Source: Burkholderia seminalis DSM 23518
Lineage (GTDB): Bacteria; Pseudomonadota; Gammaproteobacteria; Burkholderiales; Burkholderiaceae
Assembly (NCBI RefSeq): GCF_902832885.1
Contig: NZ_CADFDK010000001.1
Span: 248,001 to 312,000, forward strand
Reading direction: 5' to 3'
DNA: 64,000 bases
Both the position numbers and the translations under genes were made by a program. Below, piece after piece: positions 36,516-45,563 of the stretch (position 1 is its first letter; every line of letters starts with the position of its first letter). A model generated the notes under the pieces. That model saw only the letters and a list, made by a program, of their open reading frames with translations. It searched no databases and was not told where the DNA came from.

Positions 36516-37409
36516 GTGGAAGTCGGATTTTGCGGACCGGGATTGATGGGCGCGCCGATGATTCGGCATTTGCTGGCGGCGGGGCACCGCGTCAGCGTGT
36601 GGAACCGCTCGCGCGACAAGGCCGAAGCGCTGGTCGGGGACGGTGCGCAGGTGGCCGGCACGCCGCGCGAACTGGCCGAACGTGTCGAGACGGTATTCGT
36701 GTGCGTGCTCGACGGCCGTGCGGTCGGCGACGTCGTGTTCGGCGAGCACGGGCTGCTCTCCGGTGACGCGGCGGCGCGCCGCCTGCTGCGCATCGTCGAT
36801 CATTCGAGCATTCCGCCCGCGGCGACGCGCGACTACGCGGCGCGCGCGGCCGCGCTCGGGGTCGGCTGGGTCGATGCGCCGGTGTCCGGCGGCGTGCCGG
36901 GCGCGCAGGCCGGCACGCTCGCGGTGATGGCGGGCGGCCGCGCGGCCGATCTCGACGCGGTGCGGCCGCTGATCGACTCGTACGCGTCGCGTGTCACGCA
37001 CATGGGCGACGCGGGCGCGGGCCAGACGGCGAAGCTGTGCAACCAGGCGATCGTCACCGCGACGGTCACGGCGATCGCCGAGGCCGTCGGTCTCGCACAG
37101 GCGAGCGGCATCGACGCCGCGCGCCTGGCCGAGGCGCTGTCCGGCGGCTGGGCCGACTCGGTGCTGCTGCAGACGTTCGTGCCGCGCATGACGTCGGGCG
37201 GTCATCCGCCGATCGGCGCGCTCGGCACGTTCCAGAAGGATGTCGATGCGATTGCCGATGCCGCGCGCGACACGGGCGCGGTGATGCCCGTGTCGGCCAC
37301 CGTCCAGCAGGTGCTGCGGCTCGGTGCCGCGCAGGGGCTCGCGGGCGCGGATTTCGCCGCGTTCATCGACATCGTGCGGCCGGGCAACGGCCGCGGGCAG
37401 GCATCGTGA
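36516..37409 (+). CDS. beta-hydroxyacid dehydrogenase (3-hydroxyisobutyrate dehydrogenase family)
   Basis: A 297-residue NAD(P)-dependent enzyme. The N-terminal motif is [16 protein letters not shown], where canonical GxGxMG becomes [28 protein letters not shown] is the substrate signature and TAKLCNQ contains the catalytic Lys. The start is GTG 36516 behind GACGAGGAG. It is a second member of the family in this window, only distantly like the one at 11.8 kb. The substrate is unresolved; tartronate semialdehyde would fit the glyoxylate released by allantoin breakdown, but the gene is outside that cluster. Confidence 0.85.
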   Translation: MEVGFCGPGLMGAPMIRHLLAAGHRVSVWNRSRDKAEALVGDGAQVAGTPRELAERVETVFVCVLDGRAVGDVVFGEHGLLSGDAAARRLLRIVDHSSIPPAATRDYAARAAALGVGWVDAPVSGGVPGAQAGTLAVMAGGRAADLDAVRPLIDSYASRVTHMGDAGAGQTAKLCNQAIVTATVTAIAEAVGLAQASGIDAARLAEALSGGWADSVLLQTFVPRMTSGGHPPIGALGTFQKDVDAIADAARDTGAVMPVSATVQQVLRLGAAQGLAGADFAAFIDIVRPGNGRGQAS

Positions 37410-37436
37410 CGGGCAAGCGGAGCGCGTGAATGACAG

Positions 37437-37460
37437 ATGGGCCGCCCGGAGGCGGCCCAT
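37437..37460. terminator. stem-loop between converging genes
   Basis: ATGGGCCGCC (37437-37446), loop CGGA, GGCGGCCCAT (37451-37460). It is a perfect 10-bp stem midway between two converging genes, though neither side has a clear U-run. Confidence 0.65.
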
Positions 37461-37475
37461 CGAATGGCTGGCGAA

Positions 37476-37976
37476 TCAGCCGAGCGAGCGGGGTGTCGTG
37501 TCGCCGGCGTTCTGGCGGCCGAGCCCGCCGCGCAGGCTCGCTTTCGTGCCTGCACCAAACTCGGGCAGGATGCGCGCTCGCGCACGGCTCGCGAATACGA
37601 GGAAGCCGAAGCCGTTCGCCTCGTACCAGTAGCCGCCGTTTTCGAGGCCGTCGAGCGGCTGCTCGAGCGCGTTGGCGATCGATTCGATGCAGCGCTTGCG
37701 CAGCTCCGCGATCGCCGGATAGGGCGGCTGGGCGCCGCGTACGCTGCACAGGAGCACGTCGAGACCGGGCAGCACGTGCGCATAGAGGACGGGTTCGTCC
37801 TGCGCACGGGCGCGGGCAATCTTGGTGTCGAGTTGCGCAAACGGTTTCGAGTGGCGCAAGACCGCGAGGAACGACTCCTGGCCATCCTGTTGCGCACGCC
37901 GACGTTTTTTCGGGAAGGACATAAACACTCGCCTCAAAAACAATTGCAAGAAATGCGGCACTTTCATGCGACCCAC
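37476..37976 (-). CDS. hypothetical protein, unrecognised
   Basis: A 166-residue soluble protein. The first 30 residues are strongly basic (FLRRVFMSFPKKRRRAQQ) and could be excluded by a start at residue 19. The middle reads ARAQDEPVLYAHVLPGLDVLLCSVRGAQPPYPAI and the end YWYEANGFGFLVFASRARARILPEFGAG. No catalytic or cofactor motif is obvious. The codon use and amino-acid composition are those of a real gene. It is separated from the dehydrogenase by a convergent terminator-like stem and stands alone. Confidence 0.65.
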   Translation of the reverse strand: MGRMKVPHFLQLFLRRVFMSFPKKRRRAQQDGQESFLAVLRHSKPFAQLDTKIARARAQDEPVLYAHVLPGLDVLLCSVRGAQPPYPAIAELRKRCIESIANALEQPLDGLENGGYWYEANGFGFLVFASRARARILPEFGAGTKASLRGGLGRQNAGDTTPRSLG

Positions 37977-38205
37977 TCCCGGCTATGTACGCCGCATGTC
38001 GATCCTTTATAGCACACGAAAATGCTGCATTCGTGCAGTACGACGATCAATGTCTCCCGTCGACCTGCTCGCCATGATCGACACAGCCAGCGTCTTGGCG
38101 CCCGTACTGTCGTTTAGTCTCCATCATAGACCTGCTTTTCCCGCGCGTGCATTCGCCCGTCACAAAAAAGTGAGATAGGCCGCTTGTGGCGGTGCGCCGC
38201 GCGCA

Positions 38206-38232
38206 ATAAAAAGGCCCGCACGCGGCGGGCCT
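38206..38232 (-). terminator. rho-independent terminator of mscL
   Basis: AGGCCCGC (38212-38219) and GCGGGCCT (38225-38232), loop ACGCG. The A-run at 38208-38212 gives U on the minus transcript. The 37977-38205 region has no gene. Confidence 0.85.
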
Positions 38233-38253
38233 GGCGGGCGGAGCGCTTGGCGC

Positions 38254-38685
38254 TCAGCGCTGCTTGAGCGAATCGCGGATCTCGCGCAGCAGCACGGTGT
38301 CTTCCGGCGTCGCGGCCGGCGCGGCTTCTTCCGGCTTGCGCAGCTTGTTGATGAATTTCACCATCAGGAAAATGATGAACGCGAGGATGACGAAATTGAT
38401 CGCCACGGTGATGAACGAGCCGTAACCGAATGCGGCGACACCGGCGGCCTGCAGGTCCTTGAACGAATCGGGATTACCCTTGAACGTCGGGGGGATGGTG
38501 CCGAGCAGAACGAACTTGTTCGAGAAATCCAGACCGCCGGTCAGCACGCCGATGACCGGCATGATGAGGTCTTTCACGACCGAGTCGACGATCTTCGAGA
38601 ATGCGCCGCCGATGATCACGCCGACGGCGAGATCCATCACGTTGCCCTTGACGGCGAACTCCTTGAATTCCTTGATGATGCTCAT
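38254..38685 (-). CDS. mscL: large-conductance mechanosensitive channel MscL
   Basis: A pentameric inner-membrane channel that opens under hypo-osmotic membrane tension. The 143-residue protein starts [33 protein letters not shown]-like (first amphipathic helix and TM1 gate). A periplasmic loop with [10 protein letters not shown] follows, then TM2 ([24 protein letters not shown]) and a C-terminal bundle ending [10 protein letters not shown]. All parts are intact and of normal length. An AGGAGAAAG ribosome site precedes the ATG. Confidence 0.97.
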   Translation of the reverse strand: MSIIKEFKEFAVKGNVMDLAVGVIIGGAFSKIVDSVVKDLIMPVIGVLTGGLDFSNKFVLLGTIPPTFKGNPDSFKDLQAAGVAAFGYGSFITVAINFVILAFIIFLMVKFINKLRKPEEAAPAATPEDTVLLREIRDSLKQR

Positions 38686-38922
38686 GAGCGGCTTTCTCCT
38701 GGTTGGGGCGAGGGGAGGCGTGCCGCGACGCGCAGGATTGCTTTGCGTCGAATGAGGGTCGGTGGCACGCCGATGGCCGCATGATAACGAACGCTCCCCA
38801 TTGCCGGTAGTCCATCTTGAAATGATTGACAAATCCGCGCGTGGGCGCGGCCGGCCGTGCAGCGAAGCGTGGCGTGCGTGACGGAGCGCCGGCATGCGCG
38901 CCGGCGCCCGGTGCATGGGTGC

Positions 38923-40104
38923 TCAGGTGTTGTCGTCGGTCCAGCCGTCGTCGTTGCTGCCGAGGTCCATGCCGCCGCCGCTACCGCTGCCGTCGCTCCA
39001 GTTCGAATCGTCGCCGCGGCCGAGGTCGAAGCCCGGGTCGGCTTCCTGCCGGCGGCGCTCGCCGTCGACGATCACGTCGCGTTCGACCACGCGCTCGCGG
39101 CCGCCCGACATCGCCTCGCCGAGCAGCACGCCGGTCAGCAGCCCGCCCATCCCGCCGCCGAAACCACCGCCGCCTTGCTGGATCACGACGGGCGGCTGCT
39201 GTTGCGGATACGGCTGTTGCGGCGGGTAGGGCTGCTGATACGGCTGGCCCTGCGCGCCCGTCATGCGATCGGCTTCCTGCGCGTACACGGAGCCGCTGCC
39301 GTTCGCCGGTGCCGCGGGTTGCGCGGCCGGGTCGGGCCGGCCTTCGACGCGGGCCTTCACGCTCGCATGGCGTTGCTCGAGTTCATCGACGCGATACGGC
39401 GGCACCGGATTCTTGCCGTTCGACAGCGTCTCGACGAGCGTGCGCGCGTCGGCCTCGATCGTTTCGAGTTCGCCCGTGAGCGCCGCGGCGCCGGGCGCCG
39501 TCGACAGCTTCGCGTCGAGTTTCAGCGGACGGATGTCGTTCAGCACGTCGGTCGCGCGCTTGAGCTGCGCGCGGCGTTCGTCGTCGGCGCGGCCGTTGTC
39601 GGCGGTGCGTGCGCGCCGCAGCGTCCAGCGCAGCACCAGCGCGATCACGGCGACGATCAGCCCGAGGCCGATCCACATGCCGGTCGACGGACCGTGTTTT
39701 TCGGCCGGCGCGACGGCCGGGGCGAGCCCCGGCTGCAGCGTGCCGGCCTGCGTGGCCGACGGCACGTTGCCGCTCACGCGCGCGGCGTCGGCGCGAATGC
39801 GCGACTCCGTCTGTGCGAACCGCGACGCGTCGGTGAAGCGCAGTTGCGGATCGAGCGATTTCGCGCGCTGCAGCTGCGCGAGCGCGTCGGACGCGCGGCC
39901 CTCGCGGTCCAGCACCTGCGCATACAGGTAGCGCGCGTGCGCGTTGTTCGGATGGGCGTCGATGACTTGCGACAGCTGCGCGTCGGCTTGTTGCCAGTTG
40001 CGCTGCGCGATCGATTGCTCGACCTGCTGCAGCGACGGGACCGCGAACGCGGCGGACGACAGCAACATCAGCGAGAGGCCGAGTGCGGCGAGAGATTTCT
40101 TCAT
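38923..40104 (-). CDS. exported TPR-containing single-span membrane protein with Gln/Gly-rich tail
   Basis: A 393-residue protein. A signal peptide (residues 1-21, ending AAFA) is followed by TPR-like helices (about 25-105) and a transmembrane helix at 142-163. After a charged helical segment comes a low-complexity tail with QPYPPQQPYPQQQPP and Gly-rich GGGGFGGGMGGLLTG, ending in an acidic Asp/Gly/Ser stretch. The family was not recognised as characterised. It follows the pspA-like gene by 80 bases on the same strand, so the two probably share a transcript and it may be a membrane partner of PspA. Confidence 0.8.
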   Translation of the reverse strand: MKKSLAALGLSLMLLSSAAFAVPSLQQVEQSIAQRNWQQADAQLSQVIDAHPNNAHARYLYAQVLDREGRASDALAQLQRAKSLDPQLRFTDASRFAQTESRIRADAARVSGNVPSATQAGTLQPGLAPAVAPAEKHGPSTGMWIGLGLIVAVIALVLRWTLRRARTADNGRADDERRAQLKRATDVLNDIRPLKLDAKLSTAPGAAALTGELETIEADARTLVETLSNGKNPVPPYRVDELEQRHASVKARVEGRPDPAAQPAAPANGSGSVYAQEADRMTGAQGQPYQQPYPPQQPYPQQQPPVVIQQGGGGFGGGMGGLLTGVLLGEAMSGGRERVVERDVIVDGERRRQEADPGFDLGRGDDSNWSDGSGSGGGMDLGSNDDGWTDDNT

Positions 40105-40184
40105 GGTCGAACCGGGCGCAGGCGCCCGTCTCCTGACGATCGGTTCGCGCCGCGCACCCGGGCCGGGGCGCGGCACGTTTGCCG

Positions 40185-40865
40185 TTACTGCGCGGGCGTG
40201 TCGAGCTGCTTCTTCAGCGCGGCGAGGCGATCCTCGACCGACGGGCCCTTGTTCAGCGCGGCGAGCTTGTCGTCGAGCGCCTTGCCGCTCGACGTGTCGG
40301 CCGAATTCAGGCGTGCGTCCGAACGCGCGTTCTGCAGCGCGACCTTGTCCTCGAGCTTCTGGAAATCCTCGGACAGGTTCTTGCCGCCGATGCCGCCCAG
40401 CGCGCTGGCCGCGACGTCCTTCGCCTGTGCGATTTCCTGCTTGGCCTGCAGGATGTTCGAGCGCGCATTCAGGTCGTTGCGGCGCTGACGCATGTCGGCG
40501 ATCTGCCCCTTCAGCTTGTCGACCGACGGCTCGAGCGTCGTCAGCTCGGCCGCGAGCGCATCGCGCTCGGCTTCCGCGTTCGACTGCGCGGCGAGGGCCT
40601 CGCGGGCGAGCGCTTCGTCGCCGGACTGCAGCGCACGTTTCGCGCCGTCCTCGTACTTCTTCACCTTGTCGTCGGCCGCATCGCGCTTGCTGCGCTGGGT
40701 CGCGACCTGTGCCTCGATCTCGATCAGCGAGTTCTCGGCGCGGCCGATGCTGTCGTCGAGCTCCCGCACGATCTGCCGTGCGTCGCGCGACGGATCCTGT
40801 ACCGAATCGGCCGCATCGTTCAGCAGGCCTTTGATCGTGCGCGAAATAGAGTCGAAAAGCGACAT
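40185..40865 (-). CDS. pspA: PspA/IM30-family protein
   Basis: A 226-residue, almost entirely coiled-coil protein of the PspA/Vipp1 (ESCRT-III-like) family that protects the inner membrane under stress. MSLFDSISRTIKGLLNDAADSVQDP is the amphipathic N-terminus with the conserved following DARQIVRELDDSI. The helical hairpin runs to about residue 180, and the C-terminus carries ALDDKLAALNKG. No pspF, pspB or pspC genes are adjacent. It heads a two-gene leftward unit with the exported TPR protein. Confidence 0.92.
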   Translation of the reverse strand: MSLFDSISRTIKGLLNDAADSVQDPSRDARQIVRELDDSIGRAENSLIEIEAQVATQRSKRDAADDKVKKYEDGAKRALQSGDEALAREALAAQSNAEAERDALAAELTTLEPSVDKLKGQIADMRQRRNDLNARSNILQAKQEIAQAKDVAASALGGIGGKNLSEDFQKLEDKVALQNARSDARLNSADTSSGKALDDKLAALNKGPSVEDRLAALKKQLDTPAQ

Positions 40866-41307
40866 GAAATCCTCCGTGGTTAAAGGCGCCGCGCATTCGC
40901 GGCCGTGCCCGCCGCGGGCCGGTTCCGACCCGCGTGAGCCGGCGGATATTACACCACCGGTTCACTTAAATACGGCTTAAACGCGTGAGTTCAAGCGGCG
41001 TGCGCATCAGGATGCCAAACCTTTCGCGGTTGAAAGAAAAAGCCGGCGACACGGCCCATTGCGTGTCCATCATAGGCCGAGGAGGCCGACAATACGTTCC
41101 GCAAATCACGGCATTGCGGGAATTTTTACAAAAAATCGCGAAGGCGCCCGGTCGATTTCATTAAAATGCGCTGTCACGTCGCGGGAACGGATCGCCGCGC
41201 GGCGGGGTCTGTCGACGTGACAGCCGCATCTCGATGCACCCACTCTGATTCATCCGCTTGCATTTCCGCATGCGTTCGAGGGCGCCACGACCGCCCGCCA
41301 TTCCGAC
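40866..41307. other. 442-base divergent region between pspA-like and mrcA genes
   Basis: No gene recognised. It must carry both promoters. An AT-rich patch at 41120-41170 (AATTTTTACAAAAAATC and TTCATTAAAATG) is the likely promoter zone for mrcA, but no -35/-10 pair with normal spacing stands out. Short frames starting at 41166 run into mrcA out of frame. Confidence 0.5.
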
Positions 41308-43824
41308 ATGCCAATTATCAAACGACCGCCTTCTTCTTCCGACAGGAACGAACCCCACTACACGCTGCGCCGTTCGCCGTCCGGGGCCTATTACCCCGAT
41401 GACGACGATCGTGACGACCGCCGCGCGCAGCAGCGCAGCGGCGGCGGCGGGCGGCGCCGCACGTTCGGCTCGCGCGTCGCGCTGTGGTTCGCCGGCCTGT
41501 TCGCGACGCTGGCGATCGTCGGCGCGCTGATCGTCGGCTATGCGCTGGTCGTGATGGCGCCGCAGCTGCCGTCGCTCGACGCGCTGACCAACTACCAGCC
41601 GAAGGTGCCGCTGCGCGTGTTCACGGCCGATCACGTGCTGATCGGCGAGTTCGGCGAGGAGCGCCGCAGCCTCGTGCGCTTCCAGGACATTCCCGACGTG
41701 ATGAAGAAGGCCGTGCTCGCGATCGAGGACTACCGCTTCTACGAACACGGCGGCGTCGACTTCGTCGGCATCCTGCGGGCGGGCGTGGCCGACCTGATGC
41801 ACGGCGGCGCGCGGCAGGGGGCGAGCACGATCACGATGCAGGTCGCGCGCAACTTCTTCCTGTCGAGCGAGAAGACCTATACGCGCAAGATCTACGAAAT
41901 GCTGCTCGCGTACAAGATCGAGAAGGCCCTGACGAAGGACCAGATCCTCGAGCTGTACATGAACCAGATCTATCTCGGCCAGCGCGCATACGGCTTCGCG
42001 GCCGCCGCGCGCGTGTACTTCGGCAAGGACCTGAAGGACATCACCCTTGCCGAGGCGGCGATGCTCGCGGGGCTGCCGAAGGCGCCGTCCGCGTACAACC
42101 CGGTCGTCAATCCGAAGCGCGCGAAGGTGCGCCAGGAGTACATCCTGAAGCGCATGCTCGAGGTCGGCTACATCACGCAGCCGCAGTACGACGAAGCGAT
42201 CAAGGAAGAGATCCACGTGCGCACGCCGGGCAACCAGTATGCGGTGCACGGCGAATACGTCGCCGAGATGGTGCGGCAGATGATGTACCAGCAGTACAAG
42301 GACGAAACCTATACGCGCGGGCTGACCGTCACGACGACGATCAACTCGGCCGACCAGGAAGCCGCGTACCAGGCCGTGCGCCGCGGCATTCTCGACTACG
42401 AGCGCCGCCACGGCTACCGTGGGCCGGAGGCGTCGATCAACCTGCCTGCGGCCGGCGACGAGCGCGACGAGGCGATCGACGACGCGCTCGCCGATCATCC
42501 GGACAACGGCGACCTGCAATCGGCGGTCGTGCTGTCGGCGTCGCCGAACGCGGTCGAGGTGCAGTTCGTCGGCGGCGCGACCACCACGATCGGCCCGGCC
42601 GGGCTGCGCTTCGTGTCGGCCGCGCTCGGCCCGCGCGCGAACAACGCGCTGCGCATCAAGCCGGGCTCGGTCGTGCGCGTGCTGAAGGACGGCAAGACGG
42701 GCTGGCAGGTCGTGCAGCTGCCGCAGGTCGAAGGCGCGCTCGTCGCGATTGCGCCGCAGGACGGCGCGATCCGCTCGCTCGTGGGCGGCTTCGACTTCAA
42801 CAAGAGCAAGTTCAACCACGTGACGCAGGCATGGCGGCAGCCGGGCTCGTCGTTCAAGCCGTTCATCTACTCGGCGTCGCTCGACAAGGGGCTCGGGCCG
42901 GCGACGATGATCAACGACGCGCCGCTGTACTTCCCGCCGAGCGTGCCGGGCGGCACCGCGTGGGAGCCGAAGGACGACGACCAGCCGGACGGCCCGATGA
43001 CGATGCGCACCGGCCTGCAGCGTTCGAAGAACCTCGTGTCGATCCGGATCCTCGCGTCGATCGGCACGCAGTATGCGCAGCAGTACGTGACGCAGCGCTT
43101 CGGCTTCGATCCGGCGAAGACGCCGCCTTACCTGCCGATGGCGCTCGGCGCGGGCCTCGTCACGCCGCTGCAGCTCGCGACCGGCTACGCGGTATTTGCG
43201 AACGGCGGCTACAAGGTCGATCCGTACCTGATCGCCGAAGTCGACGACGCGCGCGGCCAGCCGCTGCAGAAGTCGCAGCCGGTGATCGCGGGCGGCACGG
43301 CGCCGCGTACGATCGAAGGCCGCAACGCATACGTGATGAACAGCCTGCTGCACTCGGTCGCGACGGCCGGCACGGGGGCAGGCACCAACGTGCTGGGCCG
43401 CAGCGACCTGCAGGGCAAGACGGGTACGACGAACGACGCGAAGGACGGCTGGTTCGCCGGCTACCAGCAGTCGCTCGTCGCGGTCGCATGGATGGGTTTC
43501 GACCAGCCGAAGAGCCTCGGCAGCCGCGAATTCGGCGCGCAGCTCGCGTTGCCGATCTGGGTGAACTACATGCGCACCGCGCTGAACGGCGTGCCCGAGC
43601 AGCAGATGCCGATGCCGGACGGCCTGACCACGATCGACGGCGAGCTGTACTACGCCGATCGCACGCCGGGCAACGGCTTCGTCGCGAACGTCGACATCAA
43701 CCCGGCCGAGAACGCGATCAGCGCGAACGACGCGCTGGGTTCGGCCGGCGCGGCCGGTCTGGCACCGCCGCCCGTCACGCCGCAGGAGAAGCAGCAGATC
43801 ATGGACATGTTCGAGAACAAGTAA
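41308..43824 (+). CDS. mrcA: penicillin-binding protein 1A
   Basis: A bifunctional class A peptidoglycan synthase of 838 residues. After an N-terminal basic cytoplasmic tail comes one membrane anchor (about residues 58-82). The glycosyltransferase domain contains IEDYRFYEHGGVDFVGI and STITMQVARNFFLS. The transpeptidase domain has SSFKPF (SxxK), RSKN (SxN) and KTGTTND (KTG). The C-terminal tail NAISANDALGSAG and so on is disordered. All catalytic motifs are intact. It is monocistronic with its own terminator. Confidence 0.96.
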   Translation: MPIIKRPPSSSDRNEPHYTLRRSPSGAYYPDDDDRDDRRAQQRSGGGGRRRTFGSRVALWFAGLFATLAIVGALIVGYALVVMAPQLPSLDALTNYQPKVPLRVFTADHVLIGEFGEERRSLVRFQDIPDVMKKAVLAIEDYRFYEHGGVDFVGILRAGVADLMHGGARQGASTITMQVARNFFLSSEKTYTRKIYEMLLAYKIEKALTKDQILELYMNQIYLGQRAYGFAAAARVYFGKDLKDITLAEAAMLAGLPKAPSAYNPVVNPKRAKVRQEYILKRMLEVGYITQPQYDEAIKEEIHVRTPGNQYAVHGEYVAEMVRQMMYQQYKDETYTRGLTVTTTINSADQEAAYQAVRRGILDYERRHGYRGPEASINLPAAGDERDEAIDDALADHPDNGDLQSAVVLSASPNAVEVQFVGGATTTIGPAGLRFVSAALGPRANNALRIKPGSVVRVLKDGKTGWQVVQLPQVEGALVAIAPQDGAIRSLVGGFDFNKSKFNHVTQAWRQPGSSFKPFIYSASLDKGLGPATMINDAPLYFPPSVPGGTAWEPKDDDQPDGPMTMRTGLQRSKNLVSIRILASIGTQYAQQYVTQRFGFDPAKTPPYLPMALGAGLVTPLQLATGYAVFANGGYKVDPYLIAEVDDARGQPLQKSQPVIAGGTAPRTIEGRNAYVMNSLLHSVATAGTGAGTNVLGRSDLQGKTGTTNDAKDGWFAGYQQSLVAVAWMGFDQPKSLGSREFGAQLALPIWVNYMRTALNGVPEQQMPMPDGLTTIDGELYYADRTPGNGFVANVDINPAENAISANDALGSAGAAGLAPPPVTPQEKQQIMDMFENK

Positions 43825-43850
43825 GCGATACGCGTTGCTTCGGACATGCG

Positions 43851-43877
43851 ACGGGCGCCTTCGGGCGCCCGTTTTTC
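43851..43877 (+). terminator. rho-independent terminator after mrcA
   Basis: ACGGGCGCC (43851-43859), loop TTCG, GGCGCCCGT (43864-43872), then TTTTC. Confidence 0.92.
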
Positions 43878-43910
43878 TTGTGCGAGTCGCGAGCAGCAGG
43901 AGAAGGTGAA

Positions 43911-44438
43911 TCAGAACGATACGCAGGCCGGCGCGATCGTCACGCCGACCGATTGCTGGTGAAATCGCTTCATGTACGCCAGCCGGATCGCGGCGAGCCG
44001 TGTGCGCGTGTCGGGTGTATCGTCGGCGATGATACGGATCACGAAGCTGTCTTCACGCGTGACGCCGCCGGTCGCGCGGTCGCGCCACTGTCCGTGCGTG
44101 TCCCAGTAGGTGAGGCCGTCGGGGAAGCGCGGCGTGACCGTGTCGGCGAGAAACGTCGCGCGTTCCGCATCGGTGACGGGACCGCGCCCCGTGACGTCGC
44201 GCCCGAACAGCAGGTCGGCCTGCAGCATCCGGCTTTCGCCCGGTTGCGTGCAGGACACCGGTTGCGCGACGGGCGACGGCGCCGTCGCGCAACCGGCGAG
44301 CAGCGTGAGCGCCGCCGCGCATGCGACCAGCGTCCGTGTCTGCCCATTTCGTGACGATCGACCTTCGCGCGCGCAAAATGCTGCGCGCTCAACCACTTGC
44401 GTGCGTGTCCGGCGGGTTATCAACAGGGCTGTCAACAT
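43911..44438 (-). CDS. DUF3574 lipoprotein-like protein
   Basis: A frame of up to 175 residues. LVACAAALTLLAGCATAPS is a signal peptide with lipobox LAGC, so the mature protein is probably an anchored lipoprotein of about 125 residues. The domain with LLFGRDVTGRGPVTDAERATFLADTVTPRFPDGLTYWDTHGQW is DUF3574, whose function is unknown. The start is uncertain: the ATG at 44438 leaves an unusually long 30-residue leader before the hydrophobic core, and an internal GTG (about residue 15) would be more natural. Confidence 0.75.
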   Translation of the reverse strand: MLTALLITRRTRTQVVERAAFCAREGRSSRNGQTRTLVACAAALTLLAGCATAPSPVAQPVSCTQPGESRMLQADLLFGRDVTGRGPVTDAERATFLADTVTPRFPDGLTYWDTHGQWRDRATGGVTREDSFVIRIIADDTPDTRTRLAAIRLAYMKRFHQQSVGVTIAPACVSF

Positions 44439-44484
44439 AATCTGGGGATAACCCTGGGGTGGTTCGTCGGTGCCCGATGTGGGG

Positions 44485-45504
44485 TCAGTGCTGCAGTTTC
44501 GCGTGCGCGAGGTGCATGCCGAGCGTGGCGGGATCGGTATTCGTGCCCGACAGCAGCACGCCGACGCGCTTGCCCTGCAGCGTTTCGCGCAGCGGGCCGA
44601 GCAGCGCGGCGAGCGCGGCCGCGCAGGCCGGTTCGACCGACAGCTTCAGGTGCGAGAACAGGAACAGCATCGCGGCGCGCAGCGCGTCGTCGGACACGGT
44701 GACGATGCGGTCGACGTGGCGCCGGCACAGCTGGTAGCTGTATTCCTCGGTGTGCGGCGCCATCAGCGAATCGGCGATGGTCTGCATCGCGCTCATCTTG
44801 ATCGTGTGATTCGCCGCGAAACTGCGGCTCATCGCGTCGGCGCCTTCCGGCTCGACGCCGTACACGTGCACGCGCGGGTTCGCGAGCCGCAGCGCGGTCG
44901 CCATGCCGGCCGCGAGCCCGCCGCCGCCGATCGGCACGATCACCGCGTCGAGGTCGGGCGTCTGCGTCGCCCATTCGTAGCCGAGCGTCGCGGTGCCGAG
45001 GATCGTGTGATAGCCGTTGAACGGATGAATGAAGAAGCGGCCTTCCTCGGCCTCGATGCGGCGCACGAGATCGAAGGCCTGCGACGCGCTGCCCGCGAGC
45101 ACGACTTCCGCGCGGTACTGCTTGCATTGCGCGATGCGCGACGGGCTCGCGGTGTGGAACATCACGACCTTCGCGCTGCTGCCGAGCCGCATGGCCGCAT
45201 ACGCGACGGCCGCCGCGTGATTGCCGGCCGACACGCAGGTGACGCCCGCGTTCTTGCGCGCCTCGTCCAGCGAGAGCAGGTGCGTGAACGCGCCGCGCGC
45301 CTTGAAGCTGCCGCTCGCCTGCAGCAGCTCGAACTTGAAGTTGACGTGCGTGCCCTCGAGGGACGGCAGGTCGGCGCGCTCGAACACGGGCGTGCGCGCG
45401 ACCCACGGCGACAGAGCGAAATGCTGCGCGGCGATTTCGTCGAGCGTCGGAATCGGCTCGCCGTCGATCGTCGTATGGGCGGTGCCCTGTTGTTCGGTCG
45501 GCAT
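44485..45504 (-). CDS. threonine/serine dehydratase (PLP fold type II)
   Basis: A 339-residue catabolic-type threonine dehydratase-like enzyme. LLQASGSFKARGAF carries the PLP-binding Lys, VSAGNHAAAVAYAA the substrate loop, and VPIGGGGLAAGMA the phosphate-binding glycine loop. It lacks the C-terminal ACT-like regulatory domain of biosynthetic IlvA. It deaminates threonine or serine to the 2-oxoacid and ammonia; hydroxy-aspartate dehydratase is a related possibility. It lies 59 bases behind argE on the same strand. Confidence 0.88.
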   Translation of the reverse strand: MPTEQQGTAHTTIDGEPIPTLDEIAAQHFALSPWVARTPVFERADLPSLEGTHVNFKFELLQASGSFKARGAFTHLLSLDEARKNAGVTCVSAGNHAAAVAYAAMRLGSSAKVVMFHTASPSRIAQCKQYRAEVVLAGSASQAFDLVRRIEAEEGRFFIHPFNGYHTILGTATLGYEWATQTPDLDAVIVPIGGGGLAAGMATALRLANPRVHVYGVEPEGADAMSRSFAANHTIKMSAMQTIADSLMAPHTEEYSYQLCRRHVDRIVTVSDDALRAAMLFLFSHLKLSVEPACAAALAALLGPLRETLQGKRVGVLLSGTNTDPATLGMHLAHAKLQH

Positions 45505-45563
45505 GACGTGGCGGTGGCGGAGTGGGCCGGCCCGCACACGCGGGCCGGCGTGGCGGGAGGCAG

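Noticed and set aside
38206-38232. GC-rich short repeats as a CRISPR or REP array
   Set aside because: Each such stem is a single rho-independent terminator. No regularly spaced repeats were found anywhere in the window.
44411-44425. DnaA-box-like TTATCAACA near the DUF3574 gene
   Set aside because: It is a single variant copy with no cluster of boxes, AT-rich unwinding region or dnaA/dnaN neighbours, so it is not an origin.
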